This document shows positions 31,176-42,059 of a stretch of DNA of 64,000 nucleotides, piece after piece. Numbering within the stretch: the first letter of the stretch is position 1; each line of letters begins with the position of its first letter. Made by a program: the position numbers and the translations under genes. The stretch covers positions 62,001 to 126,000 of the forward strand of contig JAJEKV010000292.1 of NCBI GenBank assembly GCA_021234155.1, given 5' to 3'. Below the pieces are notes generated by a model. It was not told where the DNA came from, ran no database searches, and saw nothing but the letters and a program-made list of their open reading frames with translations. The DNA is from Isoetes taiwanensis (taxonomy: Eukaryota > Streptophyta > Lycopodiopsida > Isoetales > Isoetaceae).

Positions 31176-33300
31176 TCGTGATCAGCTAATTGCCCCGATG
31201 AACTACTTGTATGTATATATGTATGTGTATATATGTAGATAGATAGATAGATTTTTAACGTCCAAGAAGACCAAATTGGCCATGGGACCAGGGGCATGGA
31301 AGCATATAGAAAAAGACAATGCTAATGCTAATGGCAATTTTATGCTACTTAAATTCTCTAGACATAGCCAGTTTAAGAATTGGAAGGCCATTGATTTAGA
31401 ATGATTGATGCGCCTCCCCTAAACATTGCCCATTTCTTTTGCAGTTAGGCTGCCCTATCCTTGCATAGCTCCTCCTTGCGGTTACACTATACTAAAAGAC
31501 TAGTCCCTTTGAGATGGTTACCATGCTGAAGAACATGTAGGCGGTTGAGTGCATTATGAAACCGAACCAAAAGATGTCGAGGACGATCAGGTCTTAACAC
31601 TCCCATCCTAGCAGCAGAGACAACTCCAGCAACCTTCACATGCATGATGTTGGTGAAGAAATGCAAAGCCTTATCCATAGTTGAATGAGCATCAGCATCT
31701 GCCTCTGCAATCTCCAAAATACGCAAGATCAAGGTACTAGGAGCAGCAGGTATTGAGATAGCATGCTCCTATTTGCTAGCTTGACATCGCGGGTCCTGGT
31801 CTACTATGGATTATAAGACATAATATATGGTAATTACTCTAATTTGGTTGGGAGATCCTGTCAAAATACTCCAGATATTATCTTGGAAATGTTTTTTTGT
31901 TATACTTCCTCATTTCTCAAGAAATAAAAAGTGAAAGATGGAATGAATGTGTGTGGCAAAGAGAGTCTCGTTTACTTTAAGCTCCAAAAATCTAGTTTTG
32001 CACAATTATATTTGGCCTATAAAAGAATATGTGTTGGCATATAAGAAATCTTCAATCCACTTTCTCTAGGCCACATGAATTGCATATTCATACCATATTG
32101 TTGCCATCATATGGAAACTAATTACCACATTGAACATATATGGAAACTAATTACCACATTGAACATTATATGTTTTGTTACCGCCATAAACTTCGTGATT
32201 AGCATAATAGAGTGAGAAACAGAATGCATCAAATAATGAACATGGACAAGAAAAAATTAGGTGCAAAACAAAGCAAAGACATCAAAGCAATGCTTAATTA
32301 ACAAGCTAAACCTAAATATAACTTCCGGCTTTATAGTACATGAACAAAGATAAACATATCATGTCGATATAGAAGTGGAATATTGATTTCTATACAAACC
32401 CGCCAACAAAAAAGTAAATAGACACGAGTATCTTTTGCTTTTTGCTAAGGCTTTGATAATTTGTTGTTCTATGTTATATGAGTAAAAAAAATTTTGGCAA
32501 TTAATGACAAAAAAACAATACTAACATTTTACCAGACAATCATAAACAAATGCTCTTGTAATATACAATCAATACGAACAAAATCATTAAACATTTCTTT
32601 CTTAACAACATGCAACCTAATAGCCATCTACTGGATACGATGCAAAAGACAATGACAAAACCTACGTAGGCCAGATGACATGGCCAAGTTCCAATTATGT
32701 CGTCAGCAAATGAAGCCGAACAAAAAAAATGTTACAGAACATTGCCAATTGGAAACCATTTAATGATTTTTTCAAAATCCAAATCCTTCATACAACCAAG
32801 AACAAGAAAAAGTAAATCGATTATAAAAAAGGAAATATTTCAACAATGACAAGCGACCACTATAGGCTATAACAAAGAAATAGCCAACCTGTCCAAATAA
32901 CAAAATAATGGCATCTTAAGAGATCACGCAAAATCTAATATAATAAAAAACTAAAGTATCTATAAACCAAGATCGCATTTGCACCTACAATAGCTTTGCT
33001 ATTAATTTCTTTGTCCAAAAAAATAGAATTAAAAAATAAAAAAAAAATTAAAATCACATTTCATTTGCCTACTACAAATGCATTTTCTATTTAATCATAG
33101 CCTAATGTTTATAAGTTGTTTCAATATAAAATGCATATTATGAATGTTATTTTAGCTAATAGTTTGCCTCCTACATGCTTTCCTAATGGCAAACTAAGTC
33201 CAAGCCTAAAACTGCTCAAGCTTCCTGTTTCGCCTTCTTGCTAGTTGTACTACTTCTTTGTTCTCTTGCAAAAAGTGGTTTTGTTATAATCGTTGTAAAA
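31176..33300. other. AT-rich intergenic DNA
   Basis: A short (GATA)n run lies at about 31,234-31,252. A 29-bp tandem repeat (TATGGAAACTAATTACCACA) is near 32,109-32,166. Apart from the LINE-like scrap at 31,487-31,732, I see no coding potential. Long A-rich stretches dominate. Confidence 0.45.
31487..31732 (-). pseudogene. Possible LINE ORF1-like fragment
   Basis: An 81-codon frame contains RPDRPRHLLVRFHNALNRLH, then LKGTSLLV. This resembles the RP..i.VkF.....k..vl.....LKGT.i.. segment of L1-type ORF1/gag proteins. It is short and isolated, so this is a resemblance only. Confidence 0.3.
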
Positions 33301-33314
33301 AAACAAATATGCAG

Positions 33315-33644
33315 GTGGACATTTTGAGGGTGCAGGAAAGTCCTTTAAATAAATCCTTGTCATTCGAGGATATAACCAAGCTCAGAAGGGACATCATTAA
33401 GCCTTTGGTGCCAAATGCTTTTGACAAAGCTTATGAATTTCAAGTATTGGACTTTTATGAAGGTCTTACTATTGATCTAGAACGTGTAAACAAATCTTTC
33501 TTGAGAAGGTGTGCACTTTTCAACTTCACACTGCACAATTCGCTTTATGATATCAAGTTTCAGCTCAAGGAGTTAAAAATATCATTGGCTCATGGATTAT
33601 CTCTAGCACATGACGAGATGAGTTATTTGAATAATACTTTGTGA
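33315..33644 (+). CDS. Hypothetical terminal exon, 109 codons
   Basis: An AG acceptor (AAATATGCAG/GTGG) is followed by an uninterrupted 109-codon block to a TGA at 33,642-33,644. The translation is a balanced, helix-rich soluble protein (for example PLNKSLSFEDITKLRRDI, YEFQVLDFYEGLTIDLERVN, LKELKISLAHGLSLAHDE). Composition and codon use look genuine, unlike the surrounding AT-rich DNA, and there is no frameshift. I do not recognise the family. The open frame extends back to Met at 33,258, but that part reads like intron. The rest of the gene was not found upstream. Confidence 0.4.
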   Translation: MDILRVQESPLNKSLSFEDITKLRRDIIKPLVPNAFDKAYEFQVLDFYEGLTIDLERVNKSFLRRCALFNFTLHNSLYDIKFQLKELKISLAHGLSLAHDEMSYLNNTL

Positions 33645-34259
33645 TTTTATTGTAAATTTTCTCAAATTTTATAATTTTTGTATGCTACAGAACTTAATAA
33701 CTTGTTTTTTCATGTTGTTAACTCTTTTTTAAACTAAAGAACAATGTTTAACTGCTTATGTTGAAAGGTGCTGTCCTAGTCCACCAAAAAGATTCTAGGA
33801 AATTGGACGGTTAACTAATTATTGTATTGATTAAAGAGGAGTCAACAAGTAGGTATTGGGACATGATATACCCTATTAAATTGTGAATAATAGCAGTTCA
33901 AGTGTGCTTGTGCCATTATTTGAATGCGTCATCTTGTTCTATCTCTCTAGCTCTTTATATCTTTCTTTTGGTGAAACTAATCTCATTTGGCAAATTTCTT
34001 AATGATTGTTTGCTATTTCGTGGAATGTAAGATGGATGGCTGGCTGATGTAGAAAGAGCAAAAAAACCACGACCAAAATTAGCACCTTGAGGTTTTCTTT
34101 TTTTCTTTTTTCTTTTTTTGGGTTGTCGAAAGGCAAACCTCCGGGTGATGAGCTAATGGAATATTATTTTGTATCTTTGGATGTGCCGATTTCATGGTGT
34201 AGATGATTGATTTCCTCAGCGCTGAAGTTTCTAGGTGCCTGGGTAGACTTAATATTTTC

Positions 34260-34800
34260 GTATCTTCATGGATCATCACTGGATTCATTTCACTATACTA
34301 GAAAACAAGGTACTTCTATTGCCAAAGATGTTGCATTACGCTTCTATAGGGATGCGAAAAGAAAAGATCATCCTCGGAGTGCAAGCAACATCCCCCCACA
34401 AAGAAGGCCCACCGTTGGAAATCACAGAGGCAAATGTGGACCGGGGCTTACAACATCTTGCCAATGAAAAAGTGCTGCAACCGGATGGTATGGGCGCGAG
34501 TTGCTCAAGTGGGCGGGACAATGCATAGTACCAGTTCTAACTTCCTTGTTCAACGGGACGTTACAAAAGCCTCCCCACCCCACCCCCCACCCCCCTTCCC
34601 CACCCATAGTGGACCACTATCAAAGTTGTTTCCATCTACAAGGCGGTGACCCACGCCGCCCTGACCCAATTGAACAATCATGATCGATTCGGTGTTTGCA
34701 AAAGTGATAGTTGAATTCCCGAGCAGCAATTGACGGCCTGGACCATGGCAATGCCTATTCTACATCTAAAGCAACCTATGCCATGGGAGGTTTAATACGA
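34260..34800 (+). pseudogene. LINE reverse transcriptase fragment
   Basis: Read over three frames: PPLEITEANVDRGLQHLANE, LQPDGM, LLKWAGQCIVPVLTSLFNG, then IYKGGDP, a PDNYRTI-like stretch and a DSVFAKV-like stretch. This is the start of a LINE RT (K..G.DG....e.lK, iykkGd...p.NYRpI.l.s...K). It is broken and stops before the catalytic YADD region. A C-rich tract (about 34,570-34,610) lies inside. Confidence 0.6.
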
Positions 34801-37160
34801 CTCCTCATATATGGGCATCCCAGCATGCATATATGAGACATGTCCAATCCCAATCATAATTGTAACACATCGTCATCATGTATGAGGACTACACCACATA
34901 AGCTACTTCTGTTTTCTCCTTACATTCTCTTGCAAATCATTATCCTAATGATCAAATGCCTTTGCAAAACCTAAAAAGCAATACACAATAGATTCCTTGA
35001 TCCGTTTGCACTTTCGGCGAATTTGAAGTGGTTCTTCTTGAATCTAGCTTGCTCAACAATCAATTTTATTGTAGTATAGAACCAGTTCCCACTTACCTTA
35101 TTTGTAAAACATATTAATCTTAAGCTCTTTCAAGCAAGCAAGTATGCCTCTAGAAATTTTGTTCATTGTATTTCTTAGCATATACAGGTGCAACCGAGGA
35201 AAGATCATTGGGGAAATAAGTTGAGAGTCTTCAGAATTTTGTAAGGCTTCCCATCTGCAAAAGGGCAACTCTTGAATGCTAAAGTCTCTTTCCTGAAGTC
35301 TGAGAGTTGCAATTGAAAGGAACATTTTGAAGGTTTGTGATCCATCTACTCCAATATACAAACACTACGCATGTATATATCAGTACTATTTCTAAGAAAT
35401 TGGACATGGCACTTAAACTTCTTTCTCATCAATGTGCATAAATCACAACTCATCAATGTTCACAAAACTCAGAGAGATTTTACGTGCCAAAGATTGTTCA
35501 GAAATTTGCAATTTTATTTTGTAGAGCAAAGTCCAGTATTCCTCTCAGTTTCTGTATTGTTATCAACTCTTTTAATGTGGGATTTTCAGGTTTGGTCAAA
35601 AACTTTTTTGGAATTTTTTTTAGCGTGATTTCCTAAGATTTCAGGGTATTTGGATGCCGAAAAAGAATTCCGATAGTTCAAAAATTGAAAAACATTCATT
35701 CGCTATGATTTTGGGGCTTTGAAATTTCGTGGCTTGGGTTAGATTTCTTATTCTGGCTTATCCCGAGCATGCTTGCCACGGTTGCTCAGCCATACCCATC
35801 AATCCGATTGCTTGATCTCCTACCAGAAGGGACTTTTGTGAAAGGCTTGCTCTATAGCAAAAGACAAAGCTTTATTAGCAAGCTCTGATTCAAGGGCAAA
35901 CAGGGCCGAAATTTGAAGGCACAACCCTCTCAAGATCTCAATGAAGTGTTTCACAGGCTTTAGAAAGCAGATGAAGGTGTTGATGCAGATCAAATCCTTA
36001 AAGAAAGCACAGGAAAAACTGTGGCAGTTGTCCACGCTGTGAGGGGCCGTGGAGCCGTTTGTCTTTTTTTGTATCCAAAGCGTAAGCAGATATTACAGAA
36101 ACATCTGTGTGTTGGAGCGAAACCAAGGAGAGGGAGCCCTAAAATTGTCTTCACAACTGGTCCAGAGATTTGGCTGAGATCTGTGAAAATGAGTTGCAGG
36201 ATCCGTCATGCTTGATTTGGGGTTTGAGTGCATGATTTGTAGGCACCGGGTTTGCTTGAATTTGAATGAATCCATGCCCTGATGGTGCCGTGAACATCAT
36301 TGGCGTCTGTTTGCTCTGAGTCTCCACGTCGTGAGGGGCCGTGGAGCCGTTGGTCAATGCATGCATTATGCTTTTGATCAGAATGAATCTGTTGAAAGTA
36401 AAGAAGAGGGCATTGCATGAAAATCCCAATAGATGTACTCTCTTGCCAAAAAATTGATGCTCTGCCCAAAAGGAATGGAGAATCCCCTGTTTTTTCATGC
36501 TCGGAATCCCCTGTTTTTTATGCTTAGATGGTTCAGTTTGCTTCCAGAAGCCAGCAAGTGCAAGGTAGATGTAATTTGGCTAGAATCAATGAGGAAGAAT
36601 TAAGTCTCTATGGGGAAAAACCCCTTTTCCTGTGGTGATGGCCTCCGGGTCCTTTGGGAGTGGGAGGATCGGGAATCGCATATGACTATGTATAGAAGAA
36701 TGCGATATAAAGACACTGGTTTGACTGTCTCATAGCGCCATAATGAGAATCTATCTATTCCTCCGATGCAAGTCTAAAGGAACCGAAATGAATAGTCTAA
36801 GGAACAGGCCATTTGCTACAGGCAATATTGTTCGAGCCCCCCTCATAAATATAATACATAGGCAAGACAAGACGAGGCTAGTGGTGACACCTTCTCATCG
36901 GGATGAAAAACCCCGCCCTTTCGGGTTTTGAGGAAAACCCTAATGAGAAACCGTCACCACCCCCTCATAAGCTGCCTGCAACCATAGCCAAGGAGCACGC
37001 TAGAGCTGGATCACGGACTTGAGTGCGAGATGTCTAAGGACCTGAAAGAAAACCATAAGCAAGCACCCGTCATAGGTTAGACCCAAAAAAAAATATCCGA
37101 TGGAACCAACCACACATTGCAAAAGGACCGGTGTGGAGTAGATCATGTGGTGACAAATCT
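34801..37160. other. Intergenic DNA without supported genes
   Basis: Only short frames. A 20-bp identity TGAGGGGCCGTGGAGCCGTT occurs at 36,041-36,060 and again at 36,332-36,351, same strand, 291 bp apart. From about 36,740 on, the sequence may already be the 3' untranslated end of the neighbouring DIRS-like element, but no boundary is visible. Confidence 0.4.
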
Positions 37161-37167
37161 AATAAAC

Positions 37168-37470
37168 CCGCGATCACGAAGGTGGATCAACCTTTTGGAA
37201 TAACACCATAACAACATGAAACGGAAGCCGCATCACCCAAAGGGTGGTCGGATGAAAAAAATATACATATAGATATATAAGCAACAAGATCGCGAGGGTG
37301 GACGGATAAAATAGATATATGTAGACATGAAAAAGCAGCGCATCACCCCATGGGTGGACCAGCTGAAAAAATACATATATATATCACATAGCGCATCACC
37401 ACGGTGGACCCGGATAAAATAGATATATAAAGTTACGCATGACCTCCAAAGGTGGAAAATAACATGCACC
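37168..37470. repeat. Degenerate minisatellite, 5-6 units of about 50-60 bp
   Basis: Each unit has a GC-rich start (GCATCACC..A.GGTGGACCGG-like) followed by an AT-rich tail (ATAAAATAGATATAT-like). Units begin near 37,169, 37,231, 37,289, 37,340, 37,391 and 37,435. It lies just outside the inner direct repeat, on the 3' side of the DIRS-like element. Confidence 0.7.
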
Positions 37471-37539
37471 CGGAGTGTAACAACAACTTAAATGAAACAA
37501 AACAATGTAACAAAACACAGGAACAACCTATGGGGCGGG

Positions 37540-37686
37540 TGAGGAGGAGTCAAAGGCAAAGATGGAGAAGCTGCTGCTGCTGGAGAAGAACGCCGATAAC
37601 CTGCTACAACCGGAATGGCGTCTCATATAGCAGCTTCGCCCCTTCCCCGGAATCGCCGTCATCCGGCTCGGATCGATGCCATTATT
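37540..37686 (-). repeat. DIRS inner direct repeat (A2)
   Basis: 147 bp, similar along its length to 44,728-44,874 in the same orientation, sharing GGAGTCAAAGGCAAAGATGG and GGCTCGGATCGATGCCATTA. It overlaps the last codons of the recombinase frame. Confidence 0.9.
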
Positions 37687-38697
37687 AAGGGACTCATAAT
37701 GCACACCAACCGCCGGCCGCCAGAGAACGAATCTAAAGGCCCAAAGCGGCGTGAAACCTCGGTGATGACTTCGAATGCGGCACAAAGACAGAGTGTGGAC
37801 GGCCGACATCGCCGTGTGCGCGAGCAGCGTCGGAAAACCCTCGAGATGCTGCGCGGAATGTGGCCTATCCCATACCGAGCGGGGTCTAAGCCGATCGCGA
37901 GCAAACACTGCCGCCACCAAGAACGAGCTGTCGCATAGGATAGAGGGCGCAGGGACTCGGGGTTAGCGCGAAAAAGGGGGCCGCCGGAGGGAGGGTCCAA
38001 GAGAGGGTAGCGACCGGACGAAATAAGACGTTGAAGAATAGTGACCGGGCAGGCGAGGGAGGGCAAACGAGCTAGCGAAATGGTGTGGCCCCTGGCAAGC
38101 TGATCTCTCTTGGACCGACGGATAAAAATCTCGACGTGGGCAGGAGAGAAGGATAAGTCGTGCCAATTCAAAGCCAGGGCCTCGGAGATGCGCAAAAAAG
38201 CCGCGAAGGAAAGGAGAATGAGGGCGGCCCGAGCTAGGACGCCCAAAAAGGCGCCGAGGGGCGTAAAACTGAGTAATGATGGAAACGACGTGATGGGGAA
38301 GAAGAGGCAAAAAGTGCGAGGAGGGCGGCATGACGAGATGCGGCGTGACGAGCAAAGATGGCAAGGGGAGAACCGAGGGCGAGGGAAGATTGAAAAGCTG
38401 ATGAAAAAAGGATATCGCAGCCGAGGCTGTGGCGACCGGGGAGGAAGACATATCCGGTTGGTGGAGAGAAGCAAAAAACGCCGCGACAGCGAAAGGGGAA
38501 GCAGGGAGATAAGATATAGAGTGTGAGCGGCACCAGAGTACAAAACGCCGAAACATAGCAACATAGGCAGAGATGGTAGAAGGGGCGCGGGATGAAAAAA
38601 CTAAGGGGAGCGAAGAAAGAATAGAGGAATGTGAGCGGGGAGGAATCATGTGCTGGCGGTACCACAAAAGAAAAAGAATGCACTCGTTAATCCACAT
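37659..38697 (-). pseudogene. Tyrosine recombinase of the DIRS-like element
   Basis: Breaks and joins DNA without target duplication, integrating the circular cDNA. The N-terminal core-binding part (frame to about 38,180) has STISAYVAMFRRFVLWC, ASAAISFFHQLF. The catalytic part, in the next frame, has FAAFLRISEALALNWHDL with the first Arg, then FIRRSKRDQ with the beta-hairpin Lys. Further on come ARSWWRQCL and GHIPRS, which fits the HxxR box. After this another frameshift occurs, with AARAHGDVG in the third frame. I could not place the nucleophilic Tyr with confidence. Length fits the family (about 330 residues). Confidence 0.75.
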
Positions 38698-38734
38698 TAA
38701 ATTGATGTTTTAAATAAACCAAGAGAATCAAATA

Positions 38735-39140
38735 TTATTCCGTATTAAAGTGACAAAAAGAACATAAATAGCTACATGGCGTCGACACCCGTAAATGAGG
38801 TTGACAAAGTTGGCAACAAAGCATGAGAAAAGCATCAAAAAATAATACATCCACAATAAAAGGTGCCCATGACTTCGCCATTGCATAGAAGAGGCCACCG
38901 GGGCTGAGGGCCAATATAAAACCACCAAAGTCATCCGTAGCGACAAGCCGCCGCATGGTGCAAGACCGCGGGGAATCATAGCGAGGGGGGAAAGCAATGG
39001 TATTAAAGATGTGCCAATCATAGGTGAAGGCGTCTGGCGGGGATCTGATGGGGATATACAAACCGGGTGTTAAAAGCGGGGAGTTTGTGATTAATAGGTG
39101 AAGCAAAGCGGTCAACATGATCACGGGCCCCTCTGAGAAT
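38735..39140 (-). pseudogene. Dam-like methyltransferase block between RNase H and recombinase
   Basis: DHVDRFASPINHKLPAFNTR (about 39,122-39,063), then after a shift PPDAFTYDWHIFNTIAFPPR and LALSPGGLFYAMAKSWAPFI. This is the DlFAs..N.q...f.s......DAf..dW......fPPf...p segment conserved in DIRS, PAT and related elements and assigned to a Dam N6-adenine methylase fold. FPPR occupies the DPPY/FPPF position. Whether it still methylates is unknown in the family. Confidence 0.65.
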
Positions 39141-39149
39141 CAATATGCT

Positions 39150-39500
39150 GGAAACACCATGGCGAGGGCAAACTCATGGTTGAGGCAACGGGAAAGGTAA
39201 TCTGCCCATGCGTTCACGGGGAGGGGGAATCCAAACCGGCTCTGAGAAATAGCACAATGGAAACTGGAAGAAAAATTTCCAAAGCGGAGGTGAATATGTC
39301 GGGAGAAGCGGAACCACCCTTCAAGAATGGAGGCGACGTTTAAATTATCCCCACGGACCGTGACCAGTGGGAATGGATAAAAGGTAAAAAGCCGGCCAAG
39401 TAGGACGGGAAAAAAAGCAAAAAGCTCACGCCATGTGGATGGCCCGGGCGATTCGGCTGCGAAAAAAGACCCATAAAATCAAACGGTTTTGGCCGGCGAA
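39150..39500 (-). pseudogene. RNase H of the DIRS-like element
   Basis: Frame reading STWRELFAFFPVLLGRLF, VTVRGDNLNVASILEGWF and NAWADYLSRCLNHEF. These are the E of the S..RElla helix, the D of the dN.a....i strand and the final N..AD.LSR helix of retroelement RNase H. The first catalytic Asp strand lies in the damaged junction with RT. Confidence 0.7.
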
Positions 39501-39531
39501 GCAACCAACCCCCAACCAAAAAAGCGTAGCA

Positions 39532-40695
39532 TCAAAACCCTAAAACAATGGCCGGCGGAGAGAGGAGAAATAGAATAAAACAGTAGAGAGGGGCATGATT
39601 CCCGAGCAAAATTTCCATGCGGGCTAACGATGATAATGAAATAGGGGCATCCCAGGAAAAAGGCTGTATGAGAAGATAAGAGAAAAAGGTGAGGGAAGAG
39701 ACCAAGGAACCGAAAACGATGCGGAGAGATTGCAGAAAACCAAGGAATCTAGCAAGATGGCGAGAAGTCAAACGAGAGGAAGAGAGAATAGATGAGGAAA
39801 GCTGGAAAAATTTTTCTAACTTCTTGGACGACAAACAAATAATCATAGAAGAAGAGTCAAGGAGGAACCCAAGGAAAATTGTGCGATGGGAAATCTGGAG
39901 ACGACATTTAGGCCATGCAATAAGAAAACCGGCATGTTGCAGATCAGAAATGATACGATATTGGAGGGCGACAGGTTCACGTTGGGTCAAGAAAAGAAAA
40001 TCGTCCATGTAAGGAGTGCAGCGGACACCAAAAGACGCCGATGACGAACAAAGGGGCATAAGTTTGGTAAAAACAAAGGGGGCGGATGCAAGACCAAAGG
40101 GGAGCATTGTAAATACATAAAATAAGCCGTCGAGTTGGAAACCCAAGAAGGTATGGTGTGGGGGCCAGATAGGAACATGATGATAGCCCGACTTTAAATC
40201 CAGAGTAAAAAGAAAATCGAGAGGTTGAAGCAATGACAAGGCATCAGAAAGGGACTCGTAACGGAAGGATGGGACAGATAAGAAAGAATTAAGGTGACGC
40301 AAATCAAGAATAAGGCGAAACTTGTGGGCCCCCTTGGGGACGACTCCCAAGGGAGAACAAAAGAAAGGGCGGTCAGGAACTTGCATGATTGCTCCTGTAA
40401 GCAGAAGGTCACGAATAGCGGAGCGGGCAAATGGGAGTTGGGAGGACAGCGACGAAAGGTTGGGACGGAAAAATGGTTGGGAAGGGGGCCCGTGTGCCCA
40501 AGGAAGGGGGTAACCAGGCTGAATCCAAGAAATAACAAGGGGGTTCGCGGAAATAGAGTGCCAAAATGGTAAACAAGCAGAGAGGCGGCCGCGGACAGAC
40601 AAAGTAGCATAGTGGGTATCAAGGGCGGTAGGGTCAAAGGGGAAATGAGGCAAGGGAGAGGCGAAAACTTGGCAATCTGCAGAAAAAGATAACAC
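39532..40695 (-). CDS. Reverse transcriptase of the DIRS-like element
   Basis: The longest intact frame of the element, 387 codons. Conserved RT blocks appear in order: FARSAIRDLLLTGAIMQVPD, SPLGVVPKG, KFRLILDLRHLN (motif 2), FLFTLDLKSGYHHVPI (motif A, catalytic Asp), LPFGLASAPFVFTKLM (motif B), YMDDFLFL (motif C, catalytic Asp pair), RTIFLGFLLDS (motif E). The catalytic residues are all present, so this domain alone looks intact. Sequence texture (FLGFqldg, PYMDDFL) is that of DIRS/Ngaro RT rather than Gypsy. RNase H follows after a frameshift. Confidence 0.88.
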   Translation of the reverse strand: MLSFSADCQVFASPLPHFPFDPTALDTHYATLSVRGRLSACLPFWHSISANPLVISWIQPGYPLPWAHGPPSQPFFRPNLSSLSSQLPFARSAIRDLLLTGAIMQVPDRPFFCSPLGVVPKGAHKFRLILDLRHLNSFLSVPSFRYESLSDALSLLQPLDFLFTLDLKSGYHHVPIWPPHHTFLGFQLDGLFYVFTMLPFGLASAPFVFTKLMPLCSSSASFGVRCTPYMDDFLFLTQREPVALQYRIISDLQHAGFLIAWPKCRLQISHRTIFLGFLLDSSSMIICLSSKKLEKFFQLSSSILSSSRLTSRHLARFLGFLQSLRIVFGSLVSSLTFFSYLLIQPFSWDAPISLSSLARMEILLGNHAPLYCFILFLLSPPAIVLGF

Positions 40696-40729
40696 ATCAA
40701 ATTAAGCACGCTTTTTTATTGATGACACA

Positions 40730-41914
40730 AACCATAATTACATCAGGAGACACTAAAAATGCACTTGGCGGACATTACGAAGACCAGGATGGAGATGACG
40801 GAGGCAAAGGGGGTTGGGGTGATTGAGGAGATAGAGTCAACAAAGGAGAGGGAGCAAGCGGTGCAGTCTGAGAAAAAGGTGGAGAAAAAGGTGGAGACAT
40901 GGGGGGAACTGCATTGTGAGAAAAAGTCGAAAAAACGTTTTCAACGGTGATGGCTTAAAACTACCGAAAAGTACAAATAAGAGAGGATGGGTTGGCGGTG
41001 GAGGGAAGAAGAAGGGGATAAAGCGGGGGCAGGATAAGGAGAAGAACGCGAACGGGATAGGCGTTTCTCATGGGCAAACTTTTGGCCTGTTGCGGTCGTT
41101 TAGATTCATCAAGAAAAAGCGACAGTGGGGACTCACTAAACCGAAGGGCAACATCGCGGGCCGTGTTGGTCGGCAATCAAAACAAATTTCATCTCTTGGT
41201 CCGCCAAACGTTTACCTTCTTCCACCATGTGCGCGACGTCCTCGGAATAGCCGTCCCCAACATGGCGAAAGTCCATAGATCCAGTGAAAACGGTGTCCAT
41301 AGCCGGACGCGAACTTCGTAATAATGTCGTGAAGGAGTCAGCGTTCAAAAGTCCAAGATCGGCCGAGCAGCTCTCGATATATCGGCTGAAGGTGTTCAAG
41401 TTGCGTACGGACGGAGAGCTGCTGTGTAACCGAAGACTGAAGCTCCTGCAAAGTAGCCCTCTGTTGTTGGAGCTCGTACAACAGCTGGGTATAATCAAAA
41501 GGAGAAGAGGCAGAGGGAGGAGAAGGGGCCGAAAAAAGAGGTGGAGTGGATGAAAAAAGCGGAGCCATATGGGGAGAGAACAAGGGGAAGCAACCCGGAT
41601 GGAGAAAGGGAAGAAGGTGACGCAAAGGCAGATGAGGGCCAAAAGGAAAAAGTGGTGGAGGGTGATGACGGGGGGGAAACCGAGGCAGGCTCCCCTGAAT
41701 CCGTGTCAGGAGAAAGAGAGGCTTCTCGCTGACGACGTGCACCCGCAGCCCGAGCTAGACGTTGGGGGGAAAGAGATCCGGACGAGGTAGAAGCCGTGGT
41801 TCCGGAAGCGGAAGGGATGAGCTCAATAACCTGCAAACGAGGAACACGTAAGAATAGATACGAAAGAAAAAACTGCGGCATGAAACGAGGTGGAAAAGAG
41901 GAAAGGCACGTCAC
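40730..41914 (-). pseudogene. Gag-like protein of the DIRS-like element
   Basis: Upstream of RT. The N-terminal frame is Ser/Pro-rich (SGTTASTSSGSLSPQRLARA). A coiled-coil-prone stretch (YTQLLYELQQQRATLQELQS) follows, then MDTVFTGSMDFRHVGDGYSE and HMVEEGKRLADQEMKFVLI. Three frames are needed. No zinc knuckle. Assigned as the structural protein by position and composition. Confidence 0.5.
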
Positions 41915-42059
41915 GACCCCATGCGCCCCATGATATGTACCTTAAGCCTATGGACACAACAGCGAAAAAACCCCTAAAACCTTGGGCCACAAAGAAAAGA
42001 AACACCAAAGTACCATTTCTTGGTCCTCCCGAAAACAAAGACAAGATAAAAAGCCAACA

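Noticed and set aside
37233..37469. 78-codon minus-strand frame (repetitive YIYF, RPP motifs)
   Set aside because: It is the translation of the minisatellite and not a credible protein.
38110..38526. Arg/Lys/Gly-rich plus-strand frame as a nucleic-acid-binding protein
   Set aside because: It is antisense to the tyrosine recombinase coding region of the DIRS-like element.
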